Positions 37,055-45,479 of a stretch of DNA of 64,000 nt are shown in pieces. Position 1 is the stretch's first letter; each line of letters opens with the position of its first letter. The notes beneath the pieces are model-generated. The model did no database searches, was not told the origin of the DNA, and saw only the letters and a program-made list of their open reading frames with translations. The position numbers and the translations under genes are program-made. This DNA is from Pirellulales bacterium (GTDB taxonomy: Bacteria > Planctomycetota > Planctomycetia > Pirellulales > Lacipirellulaceae), in contig JANQOF010000020.1 in NCBI GenBank assembly GCA_028279215.1, positions 62,001 through 126,000 of the forward strand, in the 5' to 3' direction.

Positions 37055-37507
37055 TTGCTAACTTGTGGCAAATGTGGCTACCGAACCATTGCAGGGCGCG
37101 ACGAACTAGTGGCCCGCCTGCAATTGGTTGGGCAACTGCGACGCGATAAGAATCCCGACGACGCCATTGTTCTTGCGTTGCTGTCGGAGTGCTCGCCGCT
37201 GATGACTTGCCCCGGTTGCAAGACAATCGGTCTGGCTGTGAGCGACGTCGACGCGTTGGACGACGACGGCGATTGGCAAACCGCGGTACTGTGCGAAGTC
37301 TGCCGCCAGCCGATCGACCCGGAACGCATGGAAGTGCTGCCTGACACCCGTCGCTGTACAGAATGCCAGCACAAGGGCGAAACCGGCACACTGCACGACG
37401 ACCTGGAGTTCTGCCCCCGCTGCGGCGCGCTGGTCGAACTACGCGTCAGTCGCGGCGGTGGAATCACCAGATACAAGCGGTTCTGCACCGGGGGATGCCG
37501 ACTATGA
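37055..37507 (+). CDS. Multi-zinc-ribbon protein (TraR/DksA-like C4 motifs)
   Basis: 150 residues with four CxxC-type pairs: LTCGKCGYRT at the N-terminus, MTCPGCKTIGLAVSD, LCEVCRQPIDPERMEVLPDTRRCTECQHKG, and EFCPRCGALVELRVSRGGG near the end. The third block looks like the DksA/TraR zinc finger (xxCxxCxxPIxxxRLxAxPxxxxCxxC). Start set at the TTG at 37055 to begin with the first ribbon; GTG at 37043 is an alternative. Role may be in transcription control (inference). Divergent from the substrate-binding gene. Confidence 0.75.
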   Translation: MLTCGKCGYRTIAGRDELVARLQLVGQLRRDKNPDDAIVLALLSECSPLMTCPGCKTIGLAVSDVDALDDDGDWQTAVLCEVCRQPIDPERMEVLPDTRRCTECQHKGETGTLHDDLEFCPRCGALVELRVSRGGGITRYKRFCTGGCRL

Positions 37508-37575
37508 ATTTCCAATTACGAATGCCCAATGACGCAATGAATTGGTCGCTGTTCATTCTTCGTTGGTCATTTCCC
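37508..37575. repeat. REP-like AT-rich repeat between convergent genes
   Basis: Contains CCAATTACGAATG, CCAATGACG, ATTGGTC and TTCGTTGGTCATTTCC, alternating forward and inverse CCAAT/ATTGG units typical of short dispersed intergenic repeats. The last codons of the deaminase (MTNEE) fall inside it, so the repeat seems to have invaded the gene end. Confidence 0.5.
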
Positions 37576-38011
37576 CAATGTCTTCATTCCACAACTCGGG
37601 ATAGTGCTCGATGAAATCTCTCATCAACGCGATGCAATTCGAGTCGTTGACTATTTCGAGTTCGACGCCGCGGCTCTTCACATAGTCTTCGGGGCCTTGG
37701 AAGGTGACGTTCTCGCCGACCACTATTTTGGGGATTTTGTACAGCAGCGCCGCTCCGCTGCACATGTCGCAAGGTGAAAGCGTCGAGTACAGCACACTCT
37801 TGCGATACTCCGCCGGACTCAGCCTGCCAGCATTTTCCAGGCAGTCCATCTCGGCGTGCAGAATAGCGCTAAACCGCTGCTCGCGGCGATTGTGGCCTCG
37901 GCCGATGATCTCCCCGTCGATCACCAGTACCGAGCCGATTGGGATGCCACCTTCTTCGGCTCCCAAATGTGCTTCGGCGAGAGCGGCGGCGAGGAACTCA
38001 TCGTGTGGCAT
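37553..38011 (-). CDS. Nucleoside/cytosine deaminase family protein
   Basis: 152 residues, zinc deaminase of the CDA/tRNA adenosine deaminase fold. Zinc site is His52 with Glu54 (LHAEMDCLENAG) and Cys81, Cys84 (SPCDMCSGA). The sequence GGIPIGSVLVIDGEIIGRGHNRREQ and the short FIEHYPELWNEDIGE tail resemble yeast-type cytosine deaminase, so cytosine to uracil is likely. Adenine deaminase is nearby (31 kb), both purine/pyrimidine salvage. Start MPHDEFLAAAL is well placed. Confidence 0.88.
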   Translation of the reverse strand: MPHDEFLAAALAEAHLGAEEGGIPIGSVLVIDGEIIGRGHNRREQRFSAILHAEMDCLENAGRLSPAEYRKSVLYSTLSPCDMCSGAALLYKIPKIVVGENVTFQGPEDYVKSRGVELEIVNDSNCIALMRDFIEHYPELWNEDIGEMTNEE

Positions 38012-38115
38012 GGGGGGAATCCTGCGTGGTTTGGGGCCGATGAGTGGCAGAAATGGCCGCGGCAGCTTATGCTAGGAGGCTATCGAATACGCATCCTCGA
38101 AGCTACTACCTGCTC

Positions 38116-39069
38116 ATGTTCGACCGCTTAGTCTACCGCTACGCCCTGGTGTTGCTAGGGCTTGGGATGTTCGGCCGCTCTTCGCAGGCATCCGACTTCC
38201 GCGAAACCGAGACCTTCGCCCCGGTCGTTGAGCAGGCCCAGGAGTATGCCGATACGTATGGCGGCGAGAACGTACTGTTTGTGGTCGACATCGACAACAC
38301 GTTGCTGGCGATGGATCGCGACCTCGGCAGCGACCAGTGGTTTGAGTGGCAAGAGTACCTGCTCGAACACGAACCACAGTCGTGCCACTTGGTTGCCAGC
38401 GACTTTGAAGAGTTACTCGAGGTCCAGGGCATTCTCTTCGCCACCACCGGCATGCATCCGCCCGAGGCCGACCAGCCCGAGCATGTGGCGACGATCCAGG
38501 AACTCGGCGTCGATACGCTGGTGCTGACCTCGCGAGGCGACGAGTATCGCCCTGCGACGATTCGCGAACTGAGGCGCGCGGACTATCATTTTGGCGACAC
38601 TTCACCGGCGATACGGCTGTTCGAGACGAGTGGCGACGCTGCTTACGAGACCTGCTCACGATTTACTCCGTATCATCTCGGCCAGCTTGAGAGATACGGT
38701 TTGACCGACCGTGAAGCGGAGATCTTTCGCCTGTCCGACAAGCCACGCCCCGTGAGTTACGGCGATGGCGTAATGATGGTCGCCGGTCAACACAAGGGCG
38801 CGATGTTGTTGATGTTCCTGCACTTGGTCGGACGCGACTACGACGCGGTGCTGTACGTCGACGACCACGGTCGCCACGTGAGCCGCATTTACGACGCCAT
38901 GACCCGCCGCGGTATCGAGGTCACGACTTACCACTACACGCACCAAGATCAACGTGTCGACCGCTTCGCCTACGGCGACAAACAACAGGTAAGCCAACAA
39001 TGGCGTCGCCTCGCCGAGGTGCTCGAATACGGCGAACCGCCCGAACCGGCTACGGCTTTGAAACCGTAG
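38116..39069 (+). CDS. Exported DUF2608/HAD-like protein
   Basis: 317 residues. Signal peptide DRLVYRYALVLLGLGMFGRSSQASD, then VLFVVDIDNTLLAMDRDLGSDQW, a HAD-type motif I (DIDNT), and later VLTSRGDEYR (motif II) and LYVDDHGRHV (motif III/IV). DUF2608 proteins have this HAD-like core and are exported in several bacteria. Actual phosphatase activity is untested. ATG 38116 chosen because the signal begins there. Confidence 0.78.
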   Translation: MFDRLVYRYALVLLGLGMFGRSSQASDFRETETFAPVVEQAQEYADTYGGENVLFVVDIDNTLLAMDRDLGSDQWFEWQEYLLEHEPQSCHLVASDFEELLEVQGILFATTGMHPPEADQPEHVATIQELGVDTLVLTSRGDEYRPATIRELRRADYHFGDTSPAIRLFETSGDAAYETCSRFTPYHLGQLERYGLTDREAEIFRLSDKPRPVSYGDGVMMVAGQHKGAMLLMFLHLVGRDYDAVLYVDDHGRHVSRIYDAMTRRGIEVTTYHYTHQDQRVDRFAYGDKQQVSQQWRRLAEVLEYGEPPEPATALKP

Positions 39070-39097
39070 GCTTTGGTTCACCAATGGGAGAGATCTG

Positions 39098-39285
39098 AAA
39101 CCACGAAGGAACCAAGAAACAAAGTGGTAGTACGCCTGCTCCTTATCGCGTTACCTGCATCGTCGACATATGCGTTGAATGGCAGACATTCAATAGACAT
39201 CATATCTCAACTTCGTTGTTCCTTCGTTCCGTCGTGGTTCAAAGTTTCCCTGAGACCTCCGCGCCTTTGTGGTTTCCAAAGAACG
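39098..39285. repeat. Inverted REP-like repeat, AACCACGAAGGAAC family (locus 1)
   Basis: Left arm AACCACGAAGGAACC at 39099-39113 and right arm, inverted, around 39211-39280 (GTTCCTTCG, GTGGTTC, CTTTGTGGTTT). The right arm is nearly the same as the right arm at 47424-47489. The 80 bp between carry no gene. Dispersed repeats of this style are common in large bacterial genomes. Confidence 0.6.
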
Positions 39286-39298
39286 AAACGCGACCACG

Positions 39299-39769
39299 TC
39301 ACCAACTCTCATACGACTGCTGAAGTGCATCGTCGCCGAACTGGCGTCGCATGTGGTTGTGTAATCGCAAGTAGTTGTGGATGCACTCATTGGGACTGGA
39401 TTCGAAGAGTAATCCAGGCTTGTACCGTGCGGCAATGACCGTGTAGCCGGGGTACTCATTGGCATCGGCCGACTCATTCATCTCGTCGATGTCCGCGGAG
39501 AAGTCGATCCAAATGCGGTCCTGGAATCTCTCGAAGGTCATCCCCCTGTTCCAACTCGCGTAGGCGTAGTGACGCTCCAGTTGCTTCCAGTCGGATGGCC
39601 ACTTTCCATCGTTTGCTCGCATATGGGCGATAACCAGCCGCACGGCGGTAACTTCGGCGTAGCTGTCTTGAATTCCGTAGGTAGCCATTCGCCGGATGTA
39701 GTCGCCAGCGAATACTGCCATACAGGTGACGGAGATAGAAAACAGCATCTTGCGAAGGCTGAATCGCAC
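39299..39769 (-). CDS. Hypothetical RFSLRK-type membrane-anchored protein
   Basis: 156 residues. N-terminal membrane segment RFSLRKMLFSISVTCMAVFAGDY, a recurring start of small planctomycete proteins, then a soluble domain with VRLVIAHMRANDGKWPSDWKQLERHYAY. That segment resembles prepilin-processing or general-secretion pseudopilin globular starts (IxxYxxxNGxxPxxLxxL). Start GTG at 39769. No function assignable. It follows moxR (39 bp) on the same strand. Confidence 0.6.
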   Translation of the reverse strand: MRFSLRKMLFSISVTCMAVFAGDYIRRMATYGIQDSYAEVTAVRLVIAHMRANDGKWPSDWKQLERHYAYASWNRGMTFERFQDRIWIDFSADIDEMNESADANEYPGYTVIAARYKPGLLFESSPNECIHNYLRLHNHMRRQFGDDALQQSYESW

Positions 39770-39807
39770 GGTTACCAGACCTTTGTGCCTTAATGGCTCG
39801 CAGCAAT

Positions 39808-40824
39808 TTAAGCCGCCGATTCCGCTTCCACTGGCGTGGTGTCCACTAGGTGTTTAATCACCTCGTCGGCGGTCACGCCGTCGGCCTCGGCGTTGAAATT
39901 GGTAATGAGTCGGTGACGGAGCACTGGGGCAGCGACAGCCTTCAAGTCTTCGCGCTCCACACAGTGTCGTCCGGCAAGAGCGGCACGGGCTTTGGCGGCG
40001 AGTACCAGATACTGGCTCGCTCGCGGACCAGCGCCCCAGCTTACATACTTGCTCACAATCTCGGGCAATGCGGTGGCCGCTTTGTCCTTTCGCGTTTGGC
40101 GGACCAGAGAAATCGCGTACTTGGCCAGGTGATCGGCAATCGGCACGCGTCGCACCACGTGGCTGAGCCGCAAGATCTCATCGGCGCTCAAGGCTTCGCT
40201 CACCACGGCTTCGAAATCGGCAGTGGTTTGTTTGACGATCGCCAACTCCTCGTCCGCATCGGGGTAGTCGACGTGCACCATGAACATGAATCGGTCGAGC
40301 TGCGCCTCGGGCAGCGGGTAAGTGCCTTCCTGCTCGATTGGATTTTGCGTCGCCAGCACGAAGAATGGCTCGGGCAGTGTGTAGCGCTGGCCGCCCACGG
40401 TGACCTGCTTTTCCTGCATTGCTTCGAGCAGCGCCGCCTGCGTCTTGGGCGGCGTGCGGTTGATTTCGTCGGCCAGCACAATGTTGGCGAACAGCGGCCC
40501 TTCGAGGAAGCGAAACTCTCGTGTGCCCGTCGCTTTGTCTTCTTGGATGACCTCGGTGCCAGTAATGTCGGCCGGCATCAAGTCGGGCGTGAACTGCACG
40601 CGGCTAAACCGCAGCGATAAGGTATCGGCCAGTGTGCGTATCAGGAGTGTCTTTGCGAGACCAGGCACGCCGACCAGCAGGCAATGCCCCCGGGCAAACA
40701 TGGCGACGAGTAACTGCTCGACCACGTCGTGTTGCCCCACAATCACCTTGCCAAGTTCACCGGCAAGCCGCTGATAAGCCTGACCGAGGTGCTGAATGTC
40801 TTCGAGATCGTTATCGCCGAGCAT
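39808..40824 (-). CDS. MoxR-family AAA+ ATPase
   Basis: 338 residues. Walker A GVPGLAKT, Walker [34 protein letters not shown], sensor 1 [26 protein letters not shown], and C-terminal lid [15 protein letters not shown]...; all MoxR signatures. Usually acts as a chaperone for a neighbouring vWA/DUF58 protein, but none follows here. Upstream on the same strand come a four-helix-bundle gene and a beta-propeller gene. The start abuts a repeat at 40829. Confidence 0.95.
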   Translation of the reverse strand: MLGDNDLEDIQHLGQAYQRLAGELGKVIVGQHDVVEQLLVAMFARGHCLLVGVPGLAKTLLIRTLADTLSLRFSRVQFTPDLMPADITGTEVIQEDKATGTREFRFLEGPLFANIVLADEINRTPPKTQAALLEAMQEKQVTVGGQRYTLPEPFFVLATQNPIEQEGTYPLPEAQLDRFMFMVHVDYPDADEELAIVKQTTADFEAVVSEALSADEILRLSHVVRRVPIADHLAKYAISLVRQTRKDKAATALPEIVSKYVSWGAGPRASQYLVLAAKARAALAGRHCVEREDLKAVAAPVLRHRLITNFNAEADGVTADEVIKHLVDTTPVEAESAA

Positions 40825-40828
40825 ATTT

Positions 40829-40860
40829 GGATTTATGATTCATGACTTATGATTTGGAGA
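40829..40860. repeat. Left inverted repeat bounding the four-helix-bundle gene
   Basis: GGATTTATGATTCATGACTT then ATGATTTGG. Its inverse partner is at 41267-41294. It occupies the whole space just before the moxR start. Confidence 0.5.
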
Positions 40861-40874
40861 CGATGCCCTACGTT

Positions 40875-41249
40875 TCACAGGCTGGGTGCATCCTTCTTCG
40901 CGTTTTCTTTTGCTGATCTGACGGTTGTCGTGAGGATGGCTACGAACTGATTGCACTCGTCGATTAGATCGACGAGCCTTGTCGTGGGGACGATTTCAGA
41001 ATCCGCGAGTAACTCGAGCCAGTATACCGTCTCGCCGCCCTCTCTGAGGCAAATTTCTACGTTGGACACAAAGTGGCGACGCGACGAAGCGCGCAGTGCT
41101 TGACGATAGTTTGCTCCGATCGATGTGCCTGACCGCAACAATTGCCGGCCGATAACGTCCGCTTCGCGAGTTTTTGGTAAAGCCGCCGACAACCGAACAA
41201 TTCGCGGCGCGAACCGCATTGTGCGAGACTTCAACTCCTTGGAATCCAC
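40875..41249 (-). CDS. Four-helix-bundle protein (TIGR02436/S23 IVP family)
   Basis: 124 residues from GTG at 41249. Reads DSKELKSRTMRFAPRIVRLSAALPKTREADVIGRQLLRSGTSIGANYRQA, then SNVEICLREGGETVYWLELLADSEIV. This matches the small family found in 23S rRNA intervening sequences and elsewhere. AAAGGGG lies five bases before the GTG. Inverted repeats flank it (40829-40860, 41267-41294), suggesting it moved as a unit into the beta-propeller/moxR pair. Function unknown. Confidence 0.85.
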   Translation of the reverse strand: MDSKELKSRTMRFAPRIVRLSAALPKTREADVIGRQLLRSGTSIGANYRQALRASSRRHFVSNVEICLREGGETVYWLELLADSEIVPTTRLVDLIDECNQFVAILTTTVRSAKENAKKDAPSL

Positions 41250-41266
41250 GTCCGCCCCTTTTTCAC

Positions 41267-41294
41267 AAATCATCAATCAGCAGTCATAAATCCT
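41267..41294. repeat. Right inverted repeat bounding the four-helix-bundle gene
   Basis: Read on the minus strand: GGATTTATGACTGCTGATTG then ATGATTTG, an imperfect inverse of 40829-40860. The last six codons of the beta-propeller gene (GFMTAD) lie in it, so insertion may have replaced the gene's original end. Confidence 0.5.
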
Positions 41295-43591
41295 GACCGC
41301 ATCCCCAATACAGGTTCACGGGGCTTCTTTTCTTGTTTCGGTACGACCTCATCTCCCAGCAGTGTCAACTTTTCTTCGGTCGCTACCAGCAACCCGTCGC
41401 CGCACGGCACGACGTTTGCGCCCTGCATGCTTCCTAGTGGTTTCAGGTTGATTGGGTTCCGAGTTTTTTGGCCCGTGACGGCGCTGACTACGTGAATTGC
41501 TCTCTGGGTGGGCCAGAACACCTCGTAGCCGGCCAGGCAACCGCGCCCGGCGCCTTGGGTTTCCGCAACGAGTGTGTCGGGCCAAGCGAATACGGTGCGT
41601 CCGGTGGTTGGGTCGAGCATCCAGAGTTGCCGACCGCTGCAGACCAGCCTCCCTCCCGCCGTGCCGAGGATTTGCTCGACGTCGTACGCCTCGGAGTTAA
41701 CCCACAACACCCGCCCAGACATTGGCTCCAGACAAAACATGGCGGCCGAGTCGACCGGGGCGCAAACCAGGCCACCGGTGGTCAACGCGCAGGCACCTCG
41801 CGAGCGGGCGACTACCTGTGAGAGATCGTTTGGTTGGGTCGAGTGGCCACGTTGGTACGAGCGGGCCCAGGCAATCTGGCCGTCGCTTGCCCGTACCGCC
41901 ACGATCAGTCCGGCCGACGTACTGTGAAACAACATTCCGTCGCCGGCGATCAGTGTATCCGCCGGACTTTCGAGCCCTTGATCGCTGATGCTGCATACGG
42001 GCGTTTGCCATAACTGCCTGCCTGTGGAGCGCACGTAACACGCGATGCTCATCCGCCCACCCGAATCGATTTCGCGCAGCGTCAAGTAAACTCGCGGACC
42101 AATGACGACAGGCGGACCACTGATTCGCTCTTCACGCTGCGGCTCAATCTCCAGCCGCAGCTTCCCTTCGGCCGCAAGATCGAGGGCTACTAGGCGATTC
42201 GGTCGCGGCCCCCGCCGCTCGGCGGGCGATGGGTCGTCGGTATCCGTGAGAACGGCGTAAAGCAGGCGGCCATCGAGCATGGCCATCGGCACGCTTGGTA
42301 TCGTAGCGCTAGCCATCCTTGGCCGAAACGGGTCGCCGCCGAGTAGCAGACGCCCTTCGCCTTGATTGATCACAATCGGCCCGCCGAACTGAATCTGCAT
42401 GCCTTCAAGCACGGGCGGGCGATTGAAGTCTTCGAGGATTAGTGGCCTAAGGTTTCGTGGTCGTGGCTTAGCCAAGTCAGACTTTGCAACGATCAGTCCT
42501 TTCTCGCCGAACAATGGCTTACCTCGCTTCGCGTCCAATGCGATCCACTTGCCGTCGTTCTCCAGCACAATGGTATTGCCGCTCACCAACGGCTCAATGA
42601 AGTTCAGCGTAGGGTCAAGAGATTGCCTCCCTGGGACCTGCAGCCCATTGATGAAGACGCGACGTTGTAGCGGTGCCAAATGCACTGGTGGTGGGGTGAG
42701 TTTCATTTGCCACTCGATCCGCGAGATGTCGCCGCGTGGCGGGGCCACCGTGCTACGACTTGTAGCGCCGCCGCTCGTTGACCAACTGCCTTGTAGTCGG
42801 GCGGCGGGCCAACTTCGCGCGGCGGCAAGCGTATCATTCACCGCCTTCGACAGATTCGCTTCGCGACCACCGATCATGCCCACCGCGTCAGGAAATTTCT
42901 CTTCCAGTATGGCGGCTTCCTGCGCGGCCTGGTCGAGCGAACCGGAGCGAATGGACACCATCGCCAACCGAGCGAGCAACGACGACAATGGCACGTCGCT
43001 ATCGGGATAAACGAGCCCCCTGCTATCCGGTTTGGCTTGTTCGCCGTGTGAGAGTTGCTGCAAGTCGGGCGAGATCTGCAGCAAGTAGCCCCGGGCTGCG
43101 CTGTACTCGCCAGCTTCGAGCGCCAAGTCGGCGAGCGTTAGCAATGCGTCGTCGCCGTGGCTGCTCATCAGGTAGCGGTCGGTCACCTCGTGAAGCTTCA
43201 ATACGTCGCGATCGACACGCCCAGCGGCGAGCAGGCTCGCCGCCGCCACGTCGACACGGCCACGGTAGGCTGCGATTGCCTTCGCCGGCCAAGCGGCAAC
43301 GCGGGCGCTCGCTGCTTGAGCTGCCGGTATGAAGTAGTCGTCGCCAATTGGCAAGAGCTCTTCGCTCGACTCGCCAACGAGCCGTACCACCAAGTCGACC
43401 GCTTCATCGTACGCTTCAGCATCCACCAGGTCATCGACCTGCGCCAGCTCGCGCGTCACCGTGCTGGGTGCCTTGATCACGCGGGCTTCCGTTGGTGGCA
43501 ATTCCGGCTGAGGCCAGAAATCCGGCACTACTTCAAACGCACTGGCGCACGGCGTAATCCACAGCGGCAGTAGAAGTAGCAATCGTTGCAT
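41273..43591 (-). CDS. Exported PQQ-like beta-propeller repeat protein
   Basis: 772 residues. Signal peptide QRLLLLLPLWITPCASAF. An N-terminal helical/TPR-like region (about 40-270; DEAVDLVVRLVGESSEELLPIG, HGDDALLTLADLALEAGEYSAARGYL) is followed by propeller repeats such as YVRSTGRQLWQTPV, AVRASDGQIAWARSYQ, EPMSGRVLWVNSEAYD and MLDPTTGRTVFAWPD. Outer-envelope or periplasmic scaffold is likely; enzyme activity is not implied. The C-terminus is encoded by a repeat, so the end may be altered. Confidence 0.85.
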   Translation of the reverse strand: MQRLLLLLPLWITPCASAFEVVPDFWPQPELPPTEARVIKAPSTVTRELAQVDDLVDAEAYDEAVDLVVRLVGESSEELLPIGDDYFIPAAQAASARVAAWPAKAIAAYRGRVDVAAASLLAAGRVDRDVLKLHEVTDRYLMSSHGDDALLTLADLALEAGEYSAARGYLLQISPDLQQLSHGEQAKPDSRGLVYPDSDVPLSSLLARLAMVSIRSGSLDQAAQEAAILEEKFPDAVGMIGGREANLSKAVNDTLAAARSWPAARLQGSWSTSGGATSRSTVAPPRGDISRIEWQMKLTPPPVHLAPLQRRVFINGLQVPGRQSLDPTLNFIEPLVSGNTIVLENDGKWIALDAKRGKPLFGEKGLIVAKSDLAKPRPRNLRPLILEDFNRPPVLEGMQIQFGGPIVINQGEGRLLLGGDPFRPRMASATIPSVPMAMLDGRLLYAVLTDTDDPSPAERRGPRPNRLVALDLAAEGKLRLEIEPQREERISGPPVVIGPRVYLTLREIDSGGRMSIACYVRSTGRQLWQTPVCSISDQGLESPADTLIAGDGMLFHSTSAGLIVAVRASDGQIAWARSYQRGHSTQPNDLSQVVARSRGACALTTGGLVCAPVDSAAMFCLEPMSGRVLWVNSEAYDVEQILGTAGGRLVCSGRQLWMLDPTTGRTVFAWPDTLVAETQGAGRGCLAGYEVFWPTQRAIHVVSAVTGQKTRNPINLKPLGSMQGANVVPCGDGLLVATEEKLTLLGDEVVPKQEKKPREPVLGMRSGFMTAD

Positions 43592-43784
43592 GGCTGCAAA
43601 TTATATCACCGCGGGTGGCGAAAAACGAGCTTGAACTGCGCGTCGCAGTCTGGCAATGTGCATTGTGGCGCGATTCGCCCGAGACTACACTAAGGGCGTG
43701 CGGACGAGTGTGTCACGCTTCGCCCGACGAAACGTGCCGCCCCCGCACCGTCTCTTCTCTAAACGCAAGCGTGGGAGGTGCAAA

Positions 43785-44387
43785 ATGGCAACCGACGAAC
43801 CTCGTGCCCAGGAACTGGCAAGCAACATTAAGGCAGGCGTCGGTGGTCGACTCCGGGATATTTGGTGGGCCGTGTTGCTGCGTGGTGTCTTGGCCTTGGT
43901 ATTGGCGGCGTGCGCCATGTTCTGGCCTGAGAAAACGGTCGACATTCTCGTCAAGGTGCTCGGCGTCTACTTCTTGATCGATGGCATCTGGGCCGCGTAC
44001 ACAGCATGGCATTCGCGCGACACCACGATTCCCGTGCAGGCAGCCGTGAGTTTGGTGCTTGGGTTGTTGCTACTGTTCTGGACTGGCATCGGAGTCACGC
44101 TATTCATGATTCTCGTGGGCGCATGGGCCGTGCTTCAGGGCATCGGTGTGATCATGTCGTCGCGCGACCTAGAGGCCCACGACGAGGATCGCATGCTCAT
44201 GGCTGTGATCGGCGGCCTGATTGCCGTGGTGGGCGTGGTGTTCATCGCCTGGCCCAAAGAGAGCATTGAATTCGTCTCATGGCTCATTGGCATCGGGGCC
44301 ACCGTGGTTGGCTTGGCGCTGGTGTATCTTGCGATGCGGCTGAAGCGCGTGGAGAAGCAAGTGGAGAGCTTGGGGCCGGATGAGTGA
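43785..44387 (+). CDS. HdeD/DUF308-family multi-pass membrane protein
   Basis: 200 residues with about six membrane segments (WWAVLLRGVLALVLAACAMFWP, VLGVYFLIDGIWAAYTAW, AAVSLVLGLLLLFWTGIGV, MILVGAWAVLQGIGVIM, MLMAVIGGLIAVVGVVFIAWP, SWLIGIGATVVGLALVYLAM). The W(W/R).LLRGxLAxxxGxxxFxWP pattern is that of HdeD (acid-resistance membrane protein) relatives. GGGAGG precedes the ATG at 43785. Glutamate decarboxylase, another acid-stress factor, is 5 kb away, but a link is inference. Overlaps the next gene by 8 bp. Confidence 0.85.
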   Translation: MATDEPRAQELASNIKAGVGGRLRDIWWAVLLRGVLALVLAACAMFWPEKTVDILVKVLGVYFLIDGIWAAYTAWHSRDTTIPVQAAVSLVLGLLLLFWTGIGVTLFMILVGAWAVLQGIGVIMSSRDLEAHDEDRMLMAVIGGLIAVVGVVFIAWPKESIEFVSWLIGIGATVVGLALVYLAMRLKRVEKQVESLGPDE

Positions 44388-45183
44388 ACCGCATCACCAC
44401 GGAGCCCAGCCACCCAAGGTTTCGGGCACGAGCTTCGCACTGATTGCGGTCGGAGTTGCGGGCACGCTGCTCTGCGTAGCGGCGACCGTCGGTGTTTGGC
44501 TGCTCGAGTCACGGTTGAATCACGCCCGGCAGCAATTGGAGTTGGCGGCCGAAGAAGCGCTGGAACTGGTCGATCAGAAGATTACTACCGCCCGTACTGT
44601 GGTCGGCGAGGCGAAGATCACGATCGACGAGGTCGAGGAGCGACTCGGAACATGGACCCGCGAAGAACTTACCGAGCGCGCTTCCGACCGCCTGCAACTC
44701 GAACCACGGCTCGAGCGAATCGCTCAGCGGGTTGACCAAACTCAGCAAGTGCTCGAAGGCACCGAGGAGGCGGCCTCCGCGGTAGAGCGGTTGCTGGCAA
44801 TCGTCGGCAAACTCGGGCTATCCGTATCGGGCGACGTGCTCGATTCGGTGGGCACTCAGATTGTCGAACTGCGCGCCGAGGTAGATACGATAGAGACCGC
44901 CGTGGCCGATTTTCGCGCCCAACTTGCCGGTGACGAACACACCGACCAAAGCCGCTTTGCGCAAGCTACCCGGTTGGTCGCTCGCTTGCTTGTGACGTTT
45001 GGCCGCGTCGACCAACGGCTCAGCGACCTAGCCAATCGGGTGCCCAACCTGCAGCAACAGGTAGCTCAAGTTTCCAGCCGCACGCACCGGCAGCTTATGC
45101 TGGTCACGATTTTCGTCAGCCTGCTGCTAGTTTGGATGGCGGCTGGGCAGGTGAGCCTGTTGCGGCGCGGGATGGGGAGGTGA
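44380..45183 (+). CDS. Hypothetical membrane protein with long coiled coil
   Basis: 267 residues. N-terminal membrane helix (SFALIAVGVAGTLLCVAATVGVWLL), then about 180 residues of Glu/Ala/Leu-rich heptads (ARQQLELAAEEALELVDQKI, VEERLGTWTREELTERASDR, LEPRLERIAQRVDQTQQVLE). A second helix near the end (LMLVTIFVSLLLVWMAAGQV) follows. Both ends in the membrane with an outside or inside coiled coil. Starts inside the HdeD-like gene, so translationally coupled. No family recognised. Confidence 0.7.
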   Translation: MSEPHHHGAQPPKVSGTSFALIAVGVAGTLLCVAATVGVWLLESRLNHARQQLELAAEEALELVDQKITTARTVVGEAKITIDEVEERLGTWTREELTERASDRLQLEPRLERIAQRVDQTQQVLEGTEEAASAVERLLAIVGKLGLSVSGDVLDSVGTQIVELRAEVDTIETAVADFRAQLAGDEHTDQSRFAQATRLVARLLVTFGRVDQRLSDLANRVPNLQQQVAQVSSRTHRQLMLVTIFVSLLLVWMAAGQVSLLRRGMGR

Positions 45184-45210
45184 CGGCACCCAATCCATAT
45201 CAACCGAACC

Positions 45211-45239
45211 TTGACCCGCCGGCGGTTGTCAGCTAGGCT
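45211..45239 (+). promoter_or_regulatory. Candidate promoter of the leu leader/leuA
   Basis: TTGACC at 45211-45216 and TAGGCT at 45234-45239, spaced by 17 bp. Transcription would start near 45246, right before the leader-peptide ATG at 45248, giving an almost leaderless leader. The -10 box is poor (3 of 6), so this is tentative. Confidence 0.4.
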
Positions 45240-45247
45240 TAGAAACC

Positions 45248-45307
45248 ATGAACGGTCACAACCTCCTAAGCTTGGCTCTACTATTGCTTGCTTCGAGCAC
45301 GCCTTAG
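45248..45307 (+). CDS. Leucine-rich leader peptide of leuA attenuator (19 aa)
   Basis: ATG at 45248 opens a 19-codon frame, MNGHNLLSLALLLLASSTP, ending in TAG at 45305. Seven of 19 residues are Leu, with CTA-CTA-TTG-CTT in a row (45278-45289) plus CTC-CTA and TTG before. This is what leader peptides of leucine attenuators look like: translation speed through the Leu codons reports charged tRNA-Leu. It lies 172 bp upstream of leuA and 33 bp before an intrinsic terminator. Its stop codon is inside the predicted antiterminator arm. Confidence 0.8.
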   Translation: MNGHNLLSLALLLLASSTP

Positions 45308-45350
45308 GGGTCTTGCACCGTTCACCACCACGAACCACCAAACCCTGAGG
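45302..45350 (+). promoter_or_regulatory. Predicted antiterminator pairing of the leu attenuator
   Basis: CCTTAGGG at 45302-45309 can pair with CCCTGAGG at 45343-45350 (seven Watson-Crick pairs and one G-U). The second strand is the 5' arm of the terminator, so the two structures exclude each other. The first strand spans the leader stop codon: a ribosome that finishes the leader would cover it and allow termination, while one stalled in the Leu run (45278-45289) would leave it free. Mechanism is inferred from this geometry. Confidence 0.65.
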
Positions 45351-45380
45351 CCCACCGGCTTCGGGGTTTTTTGTTTTTTG
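45340..45380 (+). terminator. Intrinsic terminator (attenuator) before leuA
   Basis: A stem of 11 uninterrupted pairs, 45342-45352 with 45357-45367, loop CACC, extended by two A-T pairs to 45340/45369. It is followed by T6-G-T6 at 45367-45379. It lies between the leader peptide and leuA, about 100 bp before the leuA start, so it must be read through for leuA expression. Confidence 0.85.
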
Positions 45381-45381
45381 A

Positions 45382-45477
45382 TCGTTGTCAGTTGCTTGTT
45401 GTCGGTTGCTGCCGCAATGGAACGCAAACTACCGACATCTAACAGCTGACAACTGACCACCAACCACTGACCACTAA
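45382..45477. repeat. REP-like GTTGTCAGTTG repeat before leuA
   Basis: GTTGTCAGTTGCTTGTTGTC at 45384-45403 with an imperfect inverse AACAGCTGACAACTGACC at 45441-45458, then CAACCACTGACCACTAA up to leuA. A dispersed repeat of TTGTCAGTTG type inserted between the attenuator and the gene. The leuA start has no ribosome site because of it. Confidence 0.55.
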
Positions 45478-45479
45478 TC

